Source: JBEKZD01 sp050013395 (GTDB lineage: Bacteria > Verrucomicrobiota > Verrucomicrobiia > Palsa-1439). Taken from it: a stretch of 18,899 nt of DNA. A program made the position numbers and the translations under genes. Positions 1-6,364 of this stretch are shown here, one piece after another; positions within the stretch are counted from its first letter, which is position 1, and every line of letters starts with the position of its first letter. A model generated the notes under the pieces. It worked only from the letters and a program-made list of their open reading frames with translations. It was not told the origin of the DNA and did not search any database. The stretch covers positions 1 to 18,899 of the forward strand of contig JBEKFI010000122.1 of assembly GCA_050013395.1 (NCBI GenBank). The letters are read 5' to 3'.

Positions 1-1
1 T

Positions 2-103
2 TGCTGGCGGCGCGGTGCGGCGGTTACTTGGTGGCGGTTGCCGCTGGACAGGAAACTGGCCGCCCTCGCGCGGGAAGCAATGCGTGAATTGGAGAATGGT
101 TAG
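2..103 (+). CDS. C-terminal end of an upstream gene (partial, unidentified)
   Basis: Frame 2 is open from the window edge to a TAG at 101-103 and ends in a charged, helix-like tail (DRKLAALAREAMRELENG). Another frame is open further, to about position 194, but its composition looks less protein-like. The choice of frame is therefore an inference, and no family can be named from 33 residues. The stretch from 104 to 197 holds no gene that I can support; it contains three copies of CCAACTTC spaced 12-13 bases apart. Confidence 0.3.
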   Translation, partial: CWRRGAAVTWWRLPLDRKLAALAREAMRELENG

Positions 104-197
104 ACGCGACCCCAACTTCGCGCCCCAACTTCGGATCCAACTTCAGAGTTTGCAGGGGGACATTCTCACGGAGTTACGACACATCGCGAATTGAGGG

Positions 198-226
198 TTG
201 ACATTGGCCATTGCGTTGGCTAGTTT
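198..226 (+). promoter_or_regulatory. Sigma70-like promoter for rplM-rpsI
   Basis: A perfect -35 TTGACA (198-203) is followed by a 17-base spacer and a -10 candidate TAGTTT (221-226). The -10 keeps the most important T1, A2 and T6 positions but matches only 3 of 6 overall. Transcription would start near 233, giving a leader of about 28 bases before the rplM start at 261. Spacing and position fit a strong ribosomal protein promoter. This is read by eye and has no experimental support. Confidence 0.5.
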
Positions 227-260
227 ACGCGCCTTCACGAATTCAGGCACCGAAAGATTC

Positions 261-689
261 ATGAGTACGTTCATGGCAAAAAAAGAAGAGCAGAAGCGGC
301 GTTGGTTCGTCATCGACGCCAACGGGCAGGTGCTCGGCAAAGTGGCCGTCAAGGTCGCCAATGTGTTGCGCGGCAAGGTCAAGCCGACCTTTACGGCGCA
401 TGTCGATACCGGTGATTTTGTGGTGGTCGTCAATGCCGAGAAGGTCGTGCTGACGGGCAAGAAGGAAACCAACAAGCAGTACATGACCTATTCGCAGTAT
501 CCCGGCGGCAAAAAGATCCGGACGCCCAAGCAGATTCGCGCCGAACACCCGGAAAAGCTCATCCAACACGCCGTGCGCGGGATGATCCCGAAAAATCGGT
601 TGGGACGGCAGATGATCACCAAGATGAAGGTTTACGCCGGGCCGAATCATCCTCACACAGCCCAACAGCCCGAGCCACTTTCAATTTGA
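261..689 (+). CDS. rplM: 50S ribosomal protein L13
   Basis: L13 is an early-assembly protein of the large ribosomal subunit that binds 23S rRNA. The 142-residue product has the usual length. It shows the N-terminal block RRWFVIDANGQVLGKVA, the central VVVVNAEKVVLTGKK, and the C-terminal block GMIPKNRLGRQMITKMKVY followed by the G..HPH.AQ.P..L ending. The reading frame is open from a TTG at 198, but the ATG at 261 is chosen because MSTF.AK aligns with the family start MKTF.AK and a weak GAAAG ribosome-binding site lies just upstream (252-256). A second in-frame ATG at 273 is less likely. It forms a pair with rpsI 25 bases downstream, the classical L13-S9 operon, apparently driven by the promoter at 198-226. 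Confidence 0.97.
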   Translation: MSTFMAKKEEQKRRWFVIDANGQVLGKVAVKVANVLRGKVKPTFTAHVDTGDFVVVVNAEKVVLTGKKETNKQYMTYSQYPGGKKIRTPKQIRAEHPEKLIQHAVRGMIPKNRLGRQMITKMKVYAGPNHPHTAQQPEPLSI

Positions 690-714
690 GTAATTGACGA
701 CAGGAAACATTTTC

Positions 715-1116
715 ATGGCAAAGGAAATCACCAACCAGTTCATGGGCACCGGCCGCCGCAAGAGCAGCGTGGCGCGCGTGCGTCTCACGCCGGGGACCGG
801 CAAGCTCGTGGTGAACGACCGCAAGCTTGAGGAGTACATCACCATTCAGGAATTGCGGACTCATGCGCTTGAGCCGCTGAGCGTCACGCAGACGGCTGAC
901 AAGTACGACATCACCATCAGTGTCGGAGGTGGCGGCATCTCCGGCCAGGCGGGAGCGATTCGTTTGGGGATTGCCCGCGCACTCCTTCAAGCTGCGGGCG
1001 AACTCAAGCCCACGCTTCGCGACAAGGGTTTCCTGACCCGCGATTCGCGAATGAAGGAGAGAAAGAAATACGGTCAGCCGGGGGCACGCAAACGCTTCCA
1101 GTTCTCGAAACGTTAA
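715..1116 (+). CDS. rpsI: 30S ribosomal protein S9
   Basis: S9 is a small-subunit head protein whose basic C-terminal tail reaches the P-site tRNA. The 133-residue product shows the hallmark GTGRRKSSVARVRL near the N terminus, the glycine-rich segment VGGGGISGQAGAIRLGIARAL, and the conserved end KKYGQPGARKRFQFSKR, including the terminal S-K-R that contacts tRNA. The frame is open from a TTG at 694, but the ATG at 715 has a good Shine-Dalgarno AGGAAA at 702-707 and fits the family length. It lies 25 bases after rplM and is followed by a terminator at 1141-1180, closing the two-gene ribosomal operon. Confidence 0.97.
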   Translation: MAKEITNQFMGTGRRKSSVARVRLTPGTGKLVVNDRKLEEYITIQELRTHALEPLSVTQTADKYDITISVGGGGISGQAGAIRLGIARALLQAAGELKPTLRDKGFLTRDSRMKERKKYGQPGARKRFQFSKR

Positions 1117-1140
1117 GCGAAACTTTAAGTTTGCACGCGC

Positions 1141-1180
1141 GAGCCTCGGGTTGCACAATCCGGGGCTCGGCGGTTTTTTT
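1141..1180 (+). terminator. Rho-independent terminator after rpsI
   Basis: GAGCCTCGG (1141-1149) pairs with CCGGGGCTC (1160-1168) through nine positions with one G-U wobble, around a 10-base loop. A GGCGG then leads into seven Ts at 1174-1180. It sits 24 bases after the rpsI stop and separates the ribosomal operon from the arginine genes. Confidence 0.8.
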
Positions 1181-1188
1181 GGTGGGAA

Positions 1189-1275
1189 CCCTCACCCTGA
1201 CCCTCTCCCTTCGGAAGGGAGAGGGGAGAAGTTCTCTTCGCCCCGCTTGCGGGGAGAGGATCAAGGTAAGGGGTG
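1189..1275. repeat. Palindromic repeat, family A copy 1 (before argC)
   Basis: The element runs from CCCTCACCCTGACCC to AAGGTAAGGGGTG, so its ends are inverted relative to each other. Inside are two hairpins: CCTCTCCCTT (1202-1211) with AAGGGAGAGG (1215-1224), and CCCCGC-TT-GCGGGG at 1241-1254. A second copy with the same plan lies at 2331-2421. It fills almost the whole space between the rpsI terminator and argC, and a possible GTG start of argC falls at its right end. Elements of this CCCTCACCC...GGGTGAGGG type are common in bacterial genomes (recalled knowledge, not checked). Confidence 0.85.
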
Positions 1276-1299
1276 TTCACGAGCGAAGAAGTCAACAAC

Positions 1300-2310
1300 A
1301 TGAACAAGACCAAAGTTACCATCGTCGGCGCCAGTGGATACTCCGGGCAGGAATTGATTCGCCTGCTGCTGCGTCATCCGCACGTGAACATTGTCTGCTT
1401 TACGTCGCGCCAGTTCGCCGGCAAACCAGTCGCCGGGGTTTTCCCGCGCTTTCGTGGCCAGATCGACGCTACCTTCGTCCAGCCGAGCCTCGACAAGCTT
1501 GTCGGCGACGTGGTGTTCCTCGCGTTGCCGCATGGCATCGCCGTCGAGTTTGTGCCGGGCTTGCTGCAGAAAGGAATGAAGGTCCTCGACCTTTCTGCGG
1601 ACTTTCGTCTCAAATCCGCCGCCGTTTACAAGGAGTTCTACGACCACGAACACGCCGCGCCGGAGCTTCTCAAGGAATCCGTTTACGGCTTGCCGGAACT
1701 TCACCGTGATAAAATCCGGGGCGCAAATCTGATTGCCTGCCCCGGCTGTTACCCGACGAGCATCATTTTGGCCGTCGCGCCCGCGCTGAAGCGCGGCCTC
1801 GTGGAACCAACGGGCATCATCGCCACCAGTCTGAGCGGCGTCAGCGGGGCAGGCCGTAAAGTCAGCGACGAGTACCTGTTCACCGAGTGCAACGAAAGCG
1901 CCCGCGCCTACGGCATCCCGAAGCACCGCCACCTCAGCGAAATCGAACAGGAACTCGGTACGACCATCAGTTTCGCGCCGCACCTGATCCCGCTCAATCG
2001 CGGGATCATCAGCACCGTTTATATGGATCTCGCTCGGAGCGGGATGGATTTGACTCAACAGCCAGATGCGTTGTCTGTTTACCGTGACTTTTATCGCGGC
2101 GAGCAATTCGTTCGCGTCACAGACTCGCTGCCGGACACTAAGAACGTCGAGATGACGAACTACTGCGACATCTCGGTACGGATCGATAAGCGCACCAACA
2201 AACTGATCGCCGTCAGCACGATCGACAACCTGACCAAAGGCGCCGCAGGCCAGGCCGTGCAGTGCATGAATCTCGTTTGTGGCTATGAGGAGACAATCGG
2301 ATTGCTTTGA
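1300..2310 (+). CDS. argC: N-acetyl-gamma-glutamyl-phosphate reductase
   Basis: ArgC catalyses the third step of arginine synthesis, the NADPH-dependent reduction of N-acetylglutamyl phosphate to the semialdehyde, in the cytoplasm. The 336-residue product starts with the nucleotide-binding motif GASGYSG (residues 10-16). It contains the catalytic cysteine in CPGCYPTS (Cys150) and the conserved KHRHLSEIEQEL with His211. Length is typical of the type 1 family. The frame is also open from a GTG at 1273, but that lies at the edge of a repeat. The ATG at 1300 has GAAGAAG at 1285-1291 and gives the usual N terminus MNKTKVTIVG. It lies upstream of argJ and argB in the same direction. Because the terminator and a repeat lie immediately upstream, its promoter must be in or very near the repeat unless there is read-through. 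Confidence 0.95.
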   Translation: MNKTKVTIVGASGYSGQELIRLLLRHPHVNIVCFTSRQFAGKPVAGVFPRFRGQIDATFVQPSLDKLVGDVVFLALPHGIAVEFVPGLLQKGMKVLDLSADFRLKSAAVYKEFYDHEHAAPELLKESVYGLPELHRDKIRGANLIACPGCYPTSIILAVAPALKRGLVEPTGIIATSLSGVSGAGRKVSDEYLFTECNESARAYGIPKHRHLSEIEQELGTTISFAPHLIPLNRGIISTVYMDLARSGMDLTQQPDALSVYRDFYRGEQFVRVTDSLPDTKNVEMTNYCDISVRIDKRTNKLIAVSTIDNLTKGAAGQAVQCMNLVCGYEETIGLL

Positions 2311-2330
2311 ACGATGAAAATGACAAGCGC

Positions 2331-2421
2331 CTCTCACCTTGATCCTCTCCCCCAAGGGGAGAGGAAATGGCTGGTGGTGATTCCCTCGCCCCGCTTGCGG
2401 GGAGAGGGTTCGGGTGAGGGG
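2331..2421. repeat. Palindromic repeat, family A copy 2 (before argJ)
   Basis: Same plan as the copy at 1189-1275. CTCTCACCTTGATCC at the left end faces GGGTTCGGGTGAGGGG at the right. Hairpin 1 is CCTCTCCCC (2344-2352) with GGGGAGAGG (2356-2364). Hairpin 2 is CCCCGC-TT-GCGGGG at 2389-2402, identical in sequence to the one in copy 1. The element fills the argC-argJ gap and ends only 16 bases before the argJ ATG. Confidence 0.85.
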
Positions 2422-2437
2422 TCGGCGATTGGGATTC

Positions 2438-3625
2438 ATGAGAACGACATTTAAGAAGATCAAAGGTTCGGTGACGACGCCACTCGGTTTTCGCGCCGCA
2501 GGCATCGCCGCGGGCATCAAGCCAAACGGGAAGAAGGATCTCGCGCTCATCGTTTCGGATCGCCCGGCGACTGTCGCGGCCACATTCACAACCAATCAAG
2601 TGAAAGCTGCGCCTGTGAAGCTGGACATGCAGCACGTCAAATCGGGCAAGGCATGCGCCATCGTCGCCAACAGCGGTGGCGCCAACGCTTGCACGGGCAG
2701 CTTCGGCATGATCCACGCCAAGGCAATGGCCGTTGCCGTCGCGCGTCGCATAGGATGCGCAGACAATCATGTGCTGGTGTGCTCCACGGGACGCATCGGT
2801 ACATCGCTGCCAATTGTGAAGATTGAAGCAGGGATCAAGAAGCTGTTGAAACTCGTCTCGCGTCATGGCGGTCACGATGCCGCTCAGGCGATCATGACGA
2901 CCGACACCTTCACGAAGGAAGTCGCTGTGAAGATCACAGCCGGCGGGAAGGCCGTTCACATTGGCGGAATCGCCAAGGGCGCAGGAATGATTCAGCCGAA
3001 GATGGCCACGATGCTCAGCTTTATCACCACGGATGCCGCGATTCCGCGCGCAGCATTGCAGCAGGCGTTGCAGGCAGCAGTGAATCGTTCTTTCAATCGC
3101 ATCAGCGTGGATGGCGACACCAGCACCAACGACACGGTCATCCTGCTCTCCAATGGCGCGGCAGGTCGCGTACCGATGGGAGAATTTCAGGCGGCGCTCA
3201 ACTTTGTTTGCATCGAACTTGCCAAGATGATCGTCCGCGACGGAGAAGGCGTCAGCAAGTTCGTGACCGTCAACGTTCACGGCGCAGCATCGAACCGCGA
3301 CGCAGAAATCGCCGCGCGTTCCGTGGCGAATTCGGTCTTGGTCAAGACGAGTTGGTGCGGCGGCGATCCCAATTGGGGACGCATCATGGACGCGCTCGGT
3401 TGCTCCCGCGCCAAGGTGCGAGAAGAACTGGTTGAGATTGCCTATGACGGCGTGCTAGCGGTACGCCGCGGGATGCCCACGAAGACGCCGCTGCCGAAAC
3501 TGAAGAAGATCGTCGCGCAGCCGACGTTCACCGTTGACGTCCATCTTCATCTCGGTCGCGGTCACTGCGCGATCCACACCTGCGATCTGACGGAGAAATA
3601 CGTGGGGTTGAACAAGGGGGAATGA
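2438..3625 (+). CDS. argJ: Bifunctional ornithine acetyltransferase / N-acetylglutamate synthase
   Basis: ArgJ moves the acetyl group from N-acetylornithine to glutamate, releasing ornithine and recycling N-acetylglutamate; many members also use acetyl-CoA. The 395-residue product carries the self-cleavage motif KGAGMIQPKMATMLSF, in which the chain is cut before Thr191, the new N-terminal nucleophile. Other landmarks are the N-terminal TPLGFRAAGIAAGIK, SGGANACTG, VDGDTSTND and DPNWGRIMDALGCS. The ATG at 2438 is preferred over a GTG at 2414, which lies inside a repeat. No strong ribosome-binding site is visible. The family often ends NA.YRT; here the end is YVGLNKGE, so the tail differs, which may be normal for the lineage. 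Whether it is truly bifunctional cannot be read from sequence alone. Confidence 0.95.
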   Translation: MRTTFKKIKGSVTTPLGFRAAGIAAGIKPNGKKDLALIVSDRPATVAATFTTNQVKAAPVKLDMQHVKSGKACAIVANSGGANACTGSFGMIHAKAMAVAVARRIGCADNHVLVCSTGRIGTSLPIVKIEAGIKKLLKLVSRHGGHDAAQAIMTTDTFTKEVAVKITAGGKAVHIGGIAKGAGMIQPKMATMLSFITTDAAIPRAALQQALQAAVNRSFNRISVDGDTSTNDTVILLSNGAAGRVPMGEFQAALNFVCIELAKMIVRDGEGVSKFVTVNVHGAASNRDAEIAARSVANSVLVKTSWCGGDPNWGRIMDALGCSRAKVREELVEIAYDGVLAVRRGMPTKTPLPKLKKIVAQPTFTVDVHLHLGRGHCAIHTCDLTEKYVGLNKGE

Positions 3626-3650
3626 GGCTAGAACCCCGGCGCAGAGCGCG

Positions 3651-3746
3651 TGTAGCCGCGAGTTTGGTCGGTTGTAGCCGCGAGCCTGCTCGCGGCAAGA
3701 GGCGAAGGTGGCAGGTTGGAAGGCCGCGAGCAGGCTCGCAGCTACA
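3651..3746. repeat. Palindromic repeat, family B (before argB)
   Basis: TGTAGCCGCGAGCCTGCTCG begins at 3673, and its near-complete inverse, CGAGCAGGCTCGCAGCTACA, ends at 3746, separated by about 25 bases. Each arm is itself palindromic (CGAGC.TGCTCG). A third partial copy of the left end, TGTAGCCGCGAG, sits at 3651-3662. The right arm stops 10 bases before the argB ATG. This is a REP-like element, and nothing in it suggests a gene. Confidence 0.85.
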
Positions 3747-3756
3747 ATGAGAGGAC

Positions 3757-4617
3757 ATGCAGGATCTAATTAAAAAAGCCGACGTATTGCTCGAAGCATT
3801 GCCGTACATCCAGCGCTTTCGCAGCTCGATCTTCGTCGTCAAGTACGGCGGCAGCTTCATGGATTCGCCTGATCCAAAAATTCGTTCCGGCGTCGCGTCC
3901 GACATCGTCTTTCTCGAAGCCGTCGGCATCAATCCAATTGTCGTGCATGGTGGCGGCAAGGCCATCACCGCGGCGATGGAGAAGGCGGGTCTCAAACCGC
4001 AGTTCGTGCAGGGCATGCGCGTTACCGATGAGAAATCCATGGAGATCGTCGAGGACGTGATCGCCAACGTGATCAACCGCGACATCGTCGAGATGATCCA
4101 GAAACTCGGCGGCAAAGCGCGCGGTTTCTCCGGCAAGGAAGTCTTCAAATGCCGCAAGCTGCTGAGCGATGGCGTCGATCTCGGCTATGTCGGCGAGGTG
4201 ACGGGCGTCAATGTGGAAAAAGTGCGTAAGTGCCTATATACCCAAGTAACGCCCATCATCAGCCCAATCGGCGTTGGCGATGATGGACACGCCTACAACA
4301 TCAATGCCGACAAGGCGGCCGCCAAGCTTGCCATGGCCATCGGCGCGCGACGCTTGGTATTCATGAGTGACGTGCCCGGATTGATGCGCGATCCGAAAAA
4401 CCCGGCAACGCTGATATCGAGTTTGAATGTCGGCGAAGTGCTGGAATTGAAGCAGCAGGGCGTGATTGACAAAGGGATGATCCCGAAGGTGGACAGCGCC
4501 GTCGAGGCCGTGCACGCGGGTGTGCGCCGCGTGCACTTCGTGGACGGGCGCATCCCGCATTCTGTTTTGCTGGAGATTTTCACCGACAAAGGCATCGGCA
4601 CCGAGATCGTCAAATGA
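3757..4617 (+). CDS. argB: Acetylglutamate kinase
   Basis: ArgB phosphorylates N-acetylglutamate, the second step of arginine synthesis and usually the feedback-controlled step in organisms that use ArgJ. The 286-residue product shows the ATP-binding KYGGS (29-33), the substrate loop VVHGGGK (62-68), a NADKAAAKLA segment, and the terminal LLEIFTDKGIGTEI. The N-terminal helix KADVLLEALPYIQRF (7-21) is the type found in hexameric, arginine-inhibited kinases, so feedback inhibition is a reasonable inference. The start gives this conserved helix and is therefore favoured, although the AGAGGA at 3750-3755 is only one base from the ATG, too close for normal use. It is the last arg gene before the accessory block. 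Confidence 0.96.
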   Translation: MQDLIKKADVLLEALPYIQRFRSSIFVVKYGGSFMDSPDPKIRSGVASDIVFLEAVGINPIVVHGGGKAITAAMEKAGLKPQFVQGMRVTDEKSMEIVEDVIANVINRDIVEMIQKLGGKARGFSGKEVFKCRKLLSDGVDLGYVGEVTGVNVEKVRKCLYTQVTPIISPIGVGDDGHAYNINADKAAAKLAMAIGARRLVFMSDVPGLMRDPKNPATLISSLNVGEVLELKQQGVIDKGMIPKVDSAVEAVHAGVRRVHFVDGRIPHSVLLEIFTDKGIGTEIVK

Positions 4618-4629
4618 CGGTCTTGGTAG

Positions 4630-4650
4630 GGACGACCCGCCGGGTCGTCC
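4630..4650. repeat. Perfect palindrome after argB
   Basis: GGACGACCCG (4630-4639) and CGGGTCGTCC (4641-4650) are exact inverse complements around a single C. It begins 12 bases after the argB stop. No T run follows, so it is a REP-like palindrome more than a classical terminator, although it could still slow or end transcription. Confidence 0.75.
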
Positions 4651-4666
4651 GCAACCAGGCACAGGT

Positions 4667-4718
4667 GAACCGCAGATGCACGCGGATAAACGCGGATAGT
4701 GGGATGGGCGTCTCGCCA
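4667..4718. repeat. Dispersed repeat remnants (ACGCGGAT type, plus half of family C)
   Basis: AACCGCAGATGCACGCGGAT followed by AAACGCGGAT (4667-4697) has the periodic form of a short dispersed repeat; a related one (ACGAATGAACACGAATGCAC) occurs at 17369-17388. Directly after it, GATGGGCG-TCT-CGCC at 4703-4716 looks like a decayed copy of family C, with the same TCT loop as at 10833, 13340 and 17462. The rest of 4719-4796 shows nothing I can interpret. Confidence 0.55.
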
Positions 4719-4796
4719 GTTTCATTCGAAATCGGCCGCACGATTCTGGGATTGCTCCCAGTCCAAGGGTTGCTACGATAGCACCAGCGTTAAGGG

Positions 4797-4961
4797 ATGA
4801 GCACCCATCAATCCAGTATGATGTTGCGAGAGTCTGCGACCCGTCAGGTGCTGATTCATCTGCTGCTGTTGGCAGCGGGAAGATGGGAGGCATTGCGCCA
4901 AGCCGACCACCTCTTCCAAACCCTCCTCCACCAAGCGTTCACTGAGAGATTGGCACGATGA
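4797..4961 (+). CDS. Possible 54-residue protein, unknown
   Basis: An ATG at 4797 opens 54 codons to a TGA at 4959-4961, and the product includes VLIHLLLLAAGRWEALRQAD, a helix-like stretch. Other in-frame ATGs are at 4818 and 4821. TAAGGG touches the start codon, so there is no proper ribosome-binding site. It ends 13 bases before the CBS-HEPN gene and could be a short coupled partner, the remnant of a lost gene, or chance. I do not recognise it. Confidence 0.22.
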   Translation: MSTHQSSMMLRESATRQVLIHLLLLAAGRWEALRQADHLFQTLLHQAFTERLAR

Positions 4962-4974
4962 AAGACGGCATCGA

Positions 4975-5772
4975 ATGAAACACCTCCGGTCGTCATTGGC
5001 AGACTTGCGGGGGATGTTCGAGCGGTCCATCACGATCCGCGATGTTGCCGAACCGTTGGTTTCCTTTGACGCAGAACACGCAGCCGATGACGTGGGATCA
5101 CTGATGGAGAGAAGGGATTTTGACGTAGTGGGTGTTCGGGAACAGGGCGTCATTGTCGGTTATGTGCAGCGGGGAGATTTGAAGGGTGGAATTGTCAGAG
5201 ATCATCAACTGAAGTTCCAGTCGGGCGATGTCTGTGCGGATGCAGAATCGCTCATCTCAGTTTTTGAATCGCTGCGAAGAAGAGACGCCATCTTCGTCAC
5301 CATGTTGGGCCAGATTGGCGGCATCGTTACACGCGGGGACCTTCAGAAAGCGCCAGTGCGAATGTGGATTTTCGGCCTCATTTCTTTAATCGAAATGCAA
5401 ATGGAGCGGATAATTCGACAGAACCATGAAGATGATTCTTGGAAGTCGTTGCTCACCGAGAGTAGGCTGACTGCTGCAAGGAAGATTTTTGACGAACGCA
5501 AGCGGCACAATGAGGAGATCGACTTGACGAGTTGCCTTCAACTCGCCGACAAAGGAACAGTGCTTTCAAACGATGAGACGTTTCTCAGAATCTTACGCTA
5601 CGAAAGCAAGTCCGGGTTGCTGAGCTTTTTTGGACGATTGGAGAAGCTCCGCAACCGGCTCGCACACTCGCAGGATATCATCCGAGGTGCTTGGCCAGAA
5701 TTGGCCGATTTGCTTATCGAAGCCGAAAGCGTCCTTGGCTGCCTAGAAAAAGCAGGCGTTGCCGATCAGTGA
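4975..5772 (+). CDS. CBS-domain protein with C-terminal HEPN-like domain
   Basis: This 265-residue cytoplasmic protein appears to join two parts. Residues about 19-130 read as a pair of CBS motifs, each ending in a V(Q/T)RGDL turn; CBS pairs usually sense adenine nucleotides. Residues about 135-260 are predicted all-helical and contain KLRNRLAHSQDI. The motif R226-N227-x3-H231 fits the R-x4-6-H signature of HEPN domains, many of which cut RNA in toxins and defence proteins. No transmembrane segment is seen. The start has only a weak ribosome-binding site. Base composition is more AT-rich than the flanking arg genes, suggesting acquisition. An adenine-nucleotide-gated RNase is an inference from the domain types; a non-catalytic helical domain with a chance RN..H is the main alternative. 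Confidence 0.7.
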   Translation: MKHLRSSLADLRGMFERSITIRDVAEPLVSFDAEHAADDVGSLMERRDFDVVGVREQGVIVGYVQRGDLKGGIVRDHQLKFQSGDVCADAESLISVFESLRRRDAIFVTMLGQIGGIVTRGDLQKAPVRMWIFGLISLIEMQMERIIRQNHEDDSWKSLLTESRLTAARKIFDERKRHNEEIDLTSCLQLADKGTVLSNDETFLRILRYESKSGLLSFFGRLEKLRNRLAHSQDIIRGAWPELADLLIEAESVLGCLEKAGVADQ

Positions 5773-5850
5773 ACATGGGTGAAAGTTACGGCAATTCGGG
5801 AAGTGCTATTTGTTTCCGTCTGGCTAGCTGGCTGGCCCGCCCACATTAGG

Positions 5851-5961
5851 AACACCCGCCACATCGGCGATTTCCGCCATTGGAAGGACCACGACGCCTA
5901 CCAGAAATCCTTCGCCCGCCTCCTCCGCGACCTCAAATCCGCCGAATCCAAGAAATCATGA
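5851..5961 (+). pseudogene. Probable C-terminal remnant of a TIR-domain protein
   Basis: The reading frame is open from a GTG at 5779, but only the part from 5851 looks protein-like: NTRHIGDFRHWKDHDAYQKS, followed by a RLLRDLK-type helix. From memory, bacterial TIR domains often end with a FR.W..HD.YQ....RLLRDLK pattern. The preceding codons (5779-5850) do not match a TIR core, so this seems to be the last 36 residues left after a deletion. No intact TIR core (NADase glutamate region) is present, so it cannot be active. The assignment is tentative and rests on motif memory. Confidence 0.42.
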
Positions 5962-6142
5962 GCCAGTTCGCCGCAGGCGGAGAGCGGCGGGGTCTTGCTC
6001 GCGAATAGACCAGCGATAAAATCTTGCAACGACAGAGAACTGTTCGCATCATGCCATCGACGATGGGATGCACGGAAATCGTCTCACCCACAGGAACAAA
6101 AAATGGTGAACTCGGACTGCTTTTTCGGTAGAATTCGCAGTG

Positions 6143-6364
6143 ATGATTCGCGATCCGAACATGGTTCGAGAATTCGAGCGACACTATGCCGCCAACCTCG
6201 ACTCCTACCTGCCGTACGAGCAGGCGAAGAGGATCTATGAGGATTTGTGGTTGCGGGCCGTGAACTGTGGCGCCATTGATTTGTCAAGCCCGCTGGAAGG
6301 GGTGGACGCCGATATCGAAGTGGCCCGCACCCTCAACGCGTTGCCGACTGTGCGCCATGTTTGA
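6143..6364 (+). CDS. Small protein paired with a nucleotidyltransferase
   Basis: A 73-residue acidic, probably helical protein with no membrane segment or signal peptide. It contains YEQAKRIYEDLW and PLEGVDADIEVARTLN, a pattern I associate with short hypothetical proteins encoded just before NTase genes (recalled, unverified). The ATG at 6143 is preceded immediately by an in-frame GTG at 6140; either could be used, and no clear Shine-Dalgarno is visible. Its end overlaps the next start as ATGTTTGA (6357-6364), so the two products are likely translationally coupled and made in fixed ratio. Role as an antitoxin or partner of the NTase is inferred from this arrangement alone. Confidence 0.72.
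   Translation: MIRDPNMVREFERHYAANLDSYLPYEQAKRIYEDLWLRAVNCGAIDLSSPLEGVDADIEVARTLNALPTVRHV

Noticed and set aside
1261..2595. Long minus-strand open frame over argC.
   Set aside because: Shadow of argC and argJ in GC-rich sequence, with no family-like motifs.
4667..4697. CRISPR-like array from short repeats such as GCAGATGCACGCGGAT.
   Set aside because: The units are about 10 bases with no spacers and no cas genes nearby.
5995..6022. Possible promoter TTGCTC - 16 bases - TAAAAT before the NTase pair.
   Set aside because: The -35 is weak and the start would be about 115 bases upstream of the gene; I could not support it.
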